Positions 60,753 to 64,000 of a DNA stretch of 64,000 nt are shown piece after piece. Both the position numbers and the translations under genes were made by a program. The first letter of the stretch is position 1. Every line of letters begins with the position of its first letter. The notes below the pieces were generated by a model. The model was not told the DNA's origin. It did not search any database and was given only the letters and a program-made list of their open reading frames with translations. Origin of the DNA: an uncultured Latescibacterota bacterium (GTDB taxonomy: Bacteria > Latescibacterota > UBA2968 > UBA8231); NCBI GenBank assembly GCA_951813615.1, contig OX638377.1, forward strand, positions 310,001-374,000, in the 5' to 3' direction.

Positions 60753-62771
60753 TCAATAGGCGACGGCGACCGCGTACGTTTGCGTCTCCACGCCCAAGTC
60801 GATCTCGACCTCTATCTGCACCAAGTAGAGGCCGGGAGGCACCAACTCTCCATCTGTACTAGTCCCGTCCCAAGTCGGCGTGTAGGAGCCAGCTTGGGAC
60901 GTGGCACTGAGCAGGGTGGCGACGCGGCGTCCGGCGAGGTCGCGCACTTCCACGGTGGTCGGTGCTCCGTTGACGCCAAATAAATCAAAGGCCGCAACGA
61001 CGATATCGTTGGCTCCGTCGCCATTGGGCGTTACGACCGGCGAAGACAGCCGCAGCGCACCCAAGACGCGCAACTCTTCCTCGCTGGCCACTACTTGGAT
61101 GCTGTTGCTGGCGACATCTGGGCGCGCATCGCCCGATTCAATCGACTGGGGCAAGAGGGCGGCCTGTGAGTCGCGGTTGATCAATTGCCCCTCTAAAAAG
61201 AGCGATGCTTGGTAGATCGCACTGCGGTAGCGCACGCGAAACGACGTGTCCTCGACAAAAACTCGCGGAAAAGTGAAGCTGAATTTGTTGGGCGCGGCGA
61301 CAAAGGAAAAATCCGCGCCTTCCTGCGCGGGCACTTCGTCAATCTCCAAGCTGAGAAAGCGCGCGCCCGGAGGCACGTCTAATTCGATCTCGTCAAATCC
61401 TACGCGACCGCTGGTGGCGAAAACTGTGCGAATGTCATAGACAAACGTAGTATCCACGCCCAGCGGTACCTTGGGGTCGGGCAGTGGCCCGGCGAGCGAG
61501 ACCTCGGCCAGCACGCTGTCGGCCAACAGAGGCGACACCTCAAAGGCCACGCTGTCCAGCACGCCAAAGGCAAAGGGCTGCTCCGTGGCGATCTCAAAGC
61601 GAAACTGGAAGAACGCCCCGCCATCAGCCGAGCGCACCTCGTCGCCCGACTCCACGTAGGCAATGGACCAAGGCGTCCAATTCTCAATATCCTCCCCTCG
61701 GCGCGCTTGGAACCCAGGCGCGCGTTGGTAGGCGGCGTGCACGACCCTCGGCGCGTCTTCGTAGGTCGGGCGGTCCACTTTGAGGAGGCGGCTGAGTTCG
61801 TCAAAAATAAAGTGGTCTATGGGATCGTCGTCCGTGCCGGAGCGCGTCTGGATGATGAGCTGTACTGGGGCCGCTGGGTCTTCGACGATGCGGCCGGAAC
61901 TGGTCTGCCGGTAGCGAGTGAAGTGCCAAGTAATCCGGCCGAGGCTCACTGGCTCGCCAAAGGACTTGACTTGCGATAAGTAGCGCGCCACTTGGGGATA
62001 GCCGCGGCCAAATGCCTGTAGCTCGGCGAGGATGCCCAGCGATGTGACGCCGCCGAACTTGAAGCGCAAAAAGCGCGTAAAGCGCAGGGGCGGCCGCAGC
62101 GATACAATGCTTTGGTTGTTGGAAAAGGTGCTGCCGACTAGCTCGTCGAGCGGGTGGTAGCCGGGCGACCCGAGCGCGACGGCTTCATCTTCGAAAATGA
62201 GCCAGTCTGTGGGCGTGTTGGTGCGCGTTACTTCGTAGCCCACGGGGAAGACGTTGCGCTGGCGTCTGTTGTCGTCGGTAAAGCCGCTTTGGGGCGGGAA
62301 GAAGACGAGGCTGTCGAGGGCGATGGGCACTCCTAAGTCGAGCGTATAGAGCACTGCGGCATTGGGCCGCCCGTCGATGCGCGGCGGATGGACGAAAGAG
62401 GCGGTCAGCTCGTCGCCATCTATGAGGCCGCGCATCACCGCTCCGTTGCCGCCCCACATGCGCGGATGCCAGCCCACAAATTGGTTTTCGGTCTCCAGCC
62501 GATCCGGGTCTTTGGTAAAGGCCCACGGGTAGTCAAAGATGTTGACCTGCGCGGCAACACCTGTTGCGCGCACCAAGCCGCGCAGCACGTTGCGCCCCGG
62601 CGGCACGGCCCGAGGCTGGACGGCTCCGAGGCGCACGGAGTCGTCGAGGGCGATCCAGCGCTCGGCTACCTCGGCCCAGGGTTCGCCACTTGAGCCGACG
62701 ACCCATGCCGACGCCTGTCCCCAAGCCGTCCCGGCGAGCAACAGCAGCGGCACTAGCAAGAAAGCGGTCAA
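60753..62771 (-). CDS. Secreted protein with TPNGD-type C-terminal domain, paralogue B
   Basis: The product is 672 residues from TTG 62771, which overlaps the stop of the preceding gene as TTGA and has AGGAG seven bases upstream; the signal peptide (TAFLLVPLLLLAGTAWGQ) then begins at once. The body has discoidin-like parts ('DLGVPIALDSLVFFPPQSGFTDDNRR') and 'IIQTRSGTDDDPIDHFIF', shared with paralogue C. The end has 'VTPNGDGANDIVVAAFDLFG' and 'VEVRDLAGRRVATLL...PPGLYLVQIEV', the same C-terminal domain as A and C. Likely exported to the surface. Confidence 0.77.
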   Translation of the reverse strand: MTAFLLVPLLLLAGTAWGQASAWVVGSSGEPWAEVAERWIALDDSVRLGAVQPRAVPPGRNVLRGLVRATGVAAQVNIFDYPWAFTKDPDRLETENQFVGWHPRMWGGNGAVMRGLIDGDELTASFVHPPRIDGRPNAAVLYTLDLGVPIALDSLVFFPPQSGFTDDNRRQRNVFPVGYEVTRTNTPTDWLIFEDEAVALGSPGYHPLDELVGSTFSNNQSIVSLRPPLRFTRFLRFKFGGVTSLGILAELQAFGRGYPQVARYLSQVKSFGEPVSLGRITWHFTRYRQTSSGRIVEDPAAPVQLIIQTRSGTDDDPIDHFIFDELSRLLKVDRPTYEDAPRVVHAAYQRAPGFQARRGEDIENWTPWSIAYVESGDEVRSADGGAFFQFRFEIATEQPFAFGVLDSVAFEVSPLLADSVLAEVSLAGPLPDPKVPLGVDTTFVYDIRTVFATSGRVGFDEIELDVPPGARFLSLEIDEVPAQEGADFSFVAAPNKFSFTFPRVFVEDTSFRVRYRSAIYQASLFLEGQLINRDSQAALLPQSIESGDARPDVASNSIQVVASEEELRVLGALRLSSPVVTPNGDGANDIVVAAFDLFGVNGAPTTVEVRDLAGRRVATLLSATSQAGSYTPTWDGTSTDGELVPPGLYLVQIEVEIDLGVETQTYAVAVAY

Positions 62772-64000
62772 TACACCACTCCTATGAGTTGCGTCGCGGC
62801 GGTCGAGGCAATGTCCGAGCTTACCCCGACCCGACATAGGTACAGACCCGGCGCGACCCTTGCGCCGGTCTCATCCCGTCCGTCCCAGGTTTCGCGATAG
62901 ACCCCCGCGGCTCGGGGCGCGGCAATCAGCTCTTGCACTCGGTGGCCGGAAAGATCAAAAATTTCGATGGCCAGCGGCACCTCGTCGGCAAATTGCGTCA
63001 GCACGGCGGCGACGTCGACCTCGTCGTTGATCCCATCGCCGTTGGGCGTGAGCACGGCGGTCGAGAGGAGGGCTTCGATCGAGGGCGTGGCGCTTGTGGC
63101 GAAAATATGAATGGATCCCGTACCCACATCGGCACTGGCATTGCCGGCCACAATCGGATGCGGCGGCACATCGCCGTCGCCGAGCAAAAAGGCGTTCAGC
63201 GGCGTATGGTACTCCAGCAGCCGCAGCCTAAAGGTCAGCCGCATGGGCTGGTTGTTTTGGCGCGTCACCGGTGGAAAAAAGACGTGGAAGCCCTCGGCGA
63301 TAGGCTTGACCTCGATGTCTGCGACCTCGACGAGGGGATCGCCCATTTGCAGCCGTTCAAAGACGGGCGGCGGGAAGGCGGTGAGCTTGAGGCCGCGAAA
63401 GCCCGCTAGATCGTCTTCGTCGAATTGGGTGAGGATGTCGCAGACAAAGGAAGTATCGACCCCGCTCGGAACGGCCAAGACGCCGCCGGCGGGATTGGGA
63501 TCAGTAGCCAGCGCAACCTCGCCGACGGCTGTGCTGACCAGTCCGGGCGAAAATTCCACCACCAAGCTATCGAGGCGCATGGTGCTCGCGGCATGTCCGT
63601 TGAAAAAGACGCGGAACTGTAAGAATTCGCGCGGGCTTGGCAGTTCCAACGGCATAACTACTGTAGCCGACGAATCGAGTTGTAGCGGTGGGGTCCAAGA
63701 ACTCCAATTCTCCACGTCTTCGCGGATGTCGGCCTGTACAAAGTCACGCGCTGGCCCGACCTCGGCCAACGGCAGCGAGAGATATTCGGTCCGAGTTACT
63801 TCTCCTAGCACAGCTCCGGTGGTTGGATCGCGGCGGTACAGGGCGCGTCTGGGCAGATTATTGTACTCGGACAGAGACACTTCTTCGCGGACGCCCGTGT
63901 CGCGATCGCGGCGAAAGTAGGCTATGGGGGTGTCGTCCATGCCGCTGCGTAGCTGCAAGCGCACGGTCGCGGTGTCGCCTGTTGCGGCACGGCTCAGCCG
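62768..64000 (-). CDS. Secreted protein with TPNGD-type C-terminal domain, paralogue C (5' end cut)
   Basis: The frame is open to the right edge, so only the last 410 residues are present. 'ATVRLQLRSGMDDTPIAYFRRD' matches 'VQLIIQTRSGTDDDPIDHFIF' of paralogue B. Then come 'ENWSSWTPPLQLDSS', 'VVEFSPGLVSTAVGEVALATDPN' and 'SGVDTSFVCDILTQF' and the end 'LTPNGDGINDEVDVAAVLTQF...GHRVQELIAAPRAAGVYRETWDGRDE'. The C-terminal domain marks it as an exported surface protein. It overlaps paralogue B by 4 bp, so translation is coupled. Confidence 0.75.
   Translation of the reverse strand, partial: RLSRAATGDTATVRLQLRSGMDDTPIAYFRRDRDTGVREEVSLSEYNNLPRRALYRRDPTTGAVLGEVTRTEYLSLPLAEVGPARDFVQADIREDVENWSSWTPPLQLDSSATVVMPLELPSPREFLQFRVFFNGHAASTMRLDSLVVEFSPGLVSTAVGEVALATDPNPAGGVLAVPSGVDTSFVCDILTQFDEDDLAGFRGLKLTAFPPPVFERLQMGDPLVEVADIEVKPIAEGFHVFFPPVTRQNNQPMRLTFRLRLLEYHTPLNAFLLGDGDVPPHPIVAGNASADVGTGSIHIFATSATPSIEALLSTAVLTPNGDGINDEVDVAAVLTQFADEVPLAIEIFDLSGHRVQELIAAPRAAGVYRETWDGRDETGARVAPGLYLCRVGVSSDIASTAATQLIGVVY

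Noticed and set aside
1..64000. tRNA, rRNA, tmRNA or riboswitch structures
   Set aside because: I looked through the intergenic gaps for cloverleaf-like or known riboswitch sequences and found none that I could support; a covariance scan would be needed to be sure.

Overview
The window is about 64 kb of G+C-rich bacterial chromosome. It carries no rRNA, tRNA, CRISPR array or integrated phage that I can recognise. Several signals point to a Gram-negative, didermal member of the FCB-type phyla; something like Latescibacterota, or a similar marine or sponge-associated lineage such as Poribacteria, is my best guess. The signals are phytanoyl-CoA dioxygenase (PhyH) proteins, four Gfo/Idh/MocA oxidoreductases, a tandem RND efflux operon, secreted proteins with 'TPNGDGxND' C-terminal domains, FG-GAP/ASPIC proteins, lipoproteins and MurB. 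The phylum is an inference from family content and was not tested.

Layout. 0-3.3 kb: the end of an oxidoreductase, a PhyH dioxygenase, a HicBA toxin-antitoxin pair, a secreted protein and a VapC/Phd toxin-antitoxin pair. 3.4-6.3 kb: GlcF-like iron-sulfur protein, a deoxyribosyltransferase-like protein and MurB. 6.3-11.1 kb: an accessory stretch with an uncharacterised gene pair (DUF7689-like), a Fic protein with its own inverted-repeat promoter, an A+T-rich DUF6602 gene, an orphan HicB, an Rpn-like nuclease bracketed by palindromic repeats and a 166-bp MITE-like element. 11.1-17.5 kb: a hydroxyacid-oxoacid transhydrogenase diverges from an NAD-salvage operon (HisI-like, nicotinamidase, PncB, aminotransferase, NadE). 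17.5-24.7 kb: a PhyH-HEAT fusion, an unknown two-gene module, regulators, a duplicated-HhH ComEA-like protein, a hydrolase and a stand-alone secretion-ATPase-like P-loop protein.

24.7-36.9 kb (mostly minus strand): mannonate dehydratase, a DUF1854/ABC-transporter pair and a three-gene RND efflux operon with a clear promoter and operator. 37-41.3 kb: a lipoprotein bifunctional nuclease, two oxidoreductases and a DUF1703 AAA/nuclease protein. 41.3-46.1 kb: NrfHA nitrite reductase on one strand and an ASPIC/TPR pair on the other. 46.2-50.9 kb: a Tat-exported class V aminotransferase, a P-loop protein, an oxidoreductase, a Uma2 protein and a decayed copy of the Rpn-like nuclease. 51.2-55.4 kb: a second TPR/ASPIC module plus a PpiC lipoprotein. 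55.4-64 kb: a large envelope protein, a DUF2283 protein and three tandem paralogous secreted proteins.

How the parts fit together. Sugar and sugar-acid catabolism (oxidoreductases, mannonate dehydratase), NAD salvage, and periplasmic nitrite reduction suggest a heterotroph that uses oxidised sugars and can dissimilate nitrite. The most interesting candidates are the HisI-like protein with altered Mg-ligand residues inside the NAD operon, the Fic autoregulatory region, the duplicated TPR/ASPIC modules, the secreted paralogue trio, and the mobile nuclease/MITE region. Where alternative starts existed I chose by Shine-Dalgarno spacing, stop/start overlap and signal peptides.
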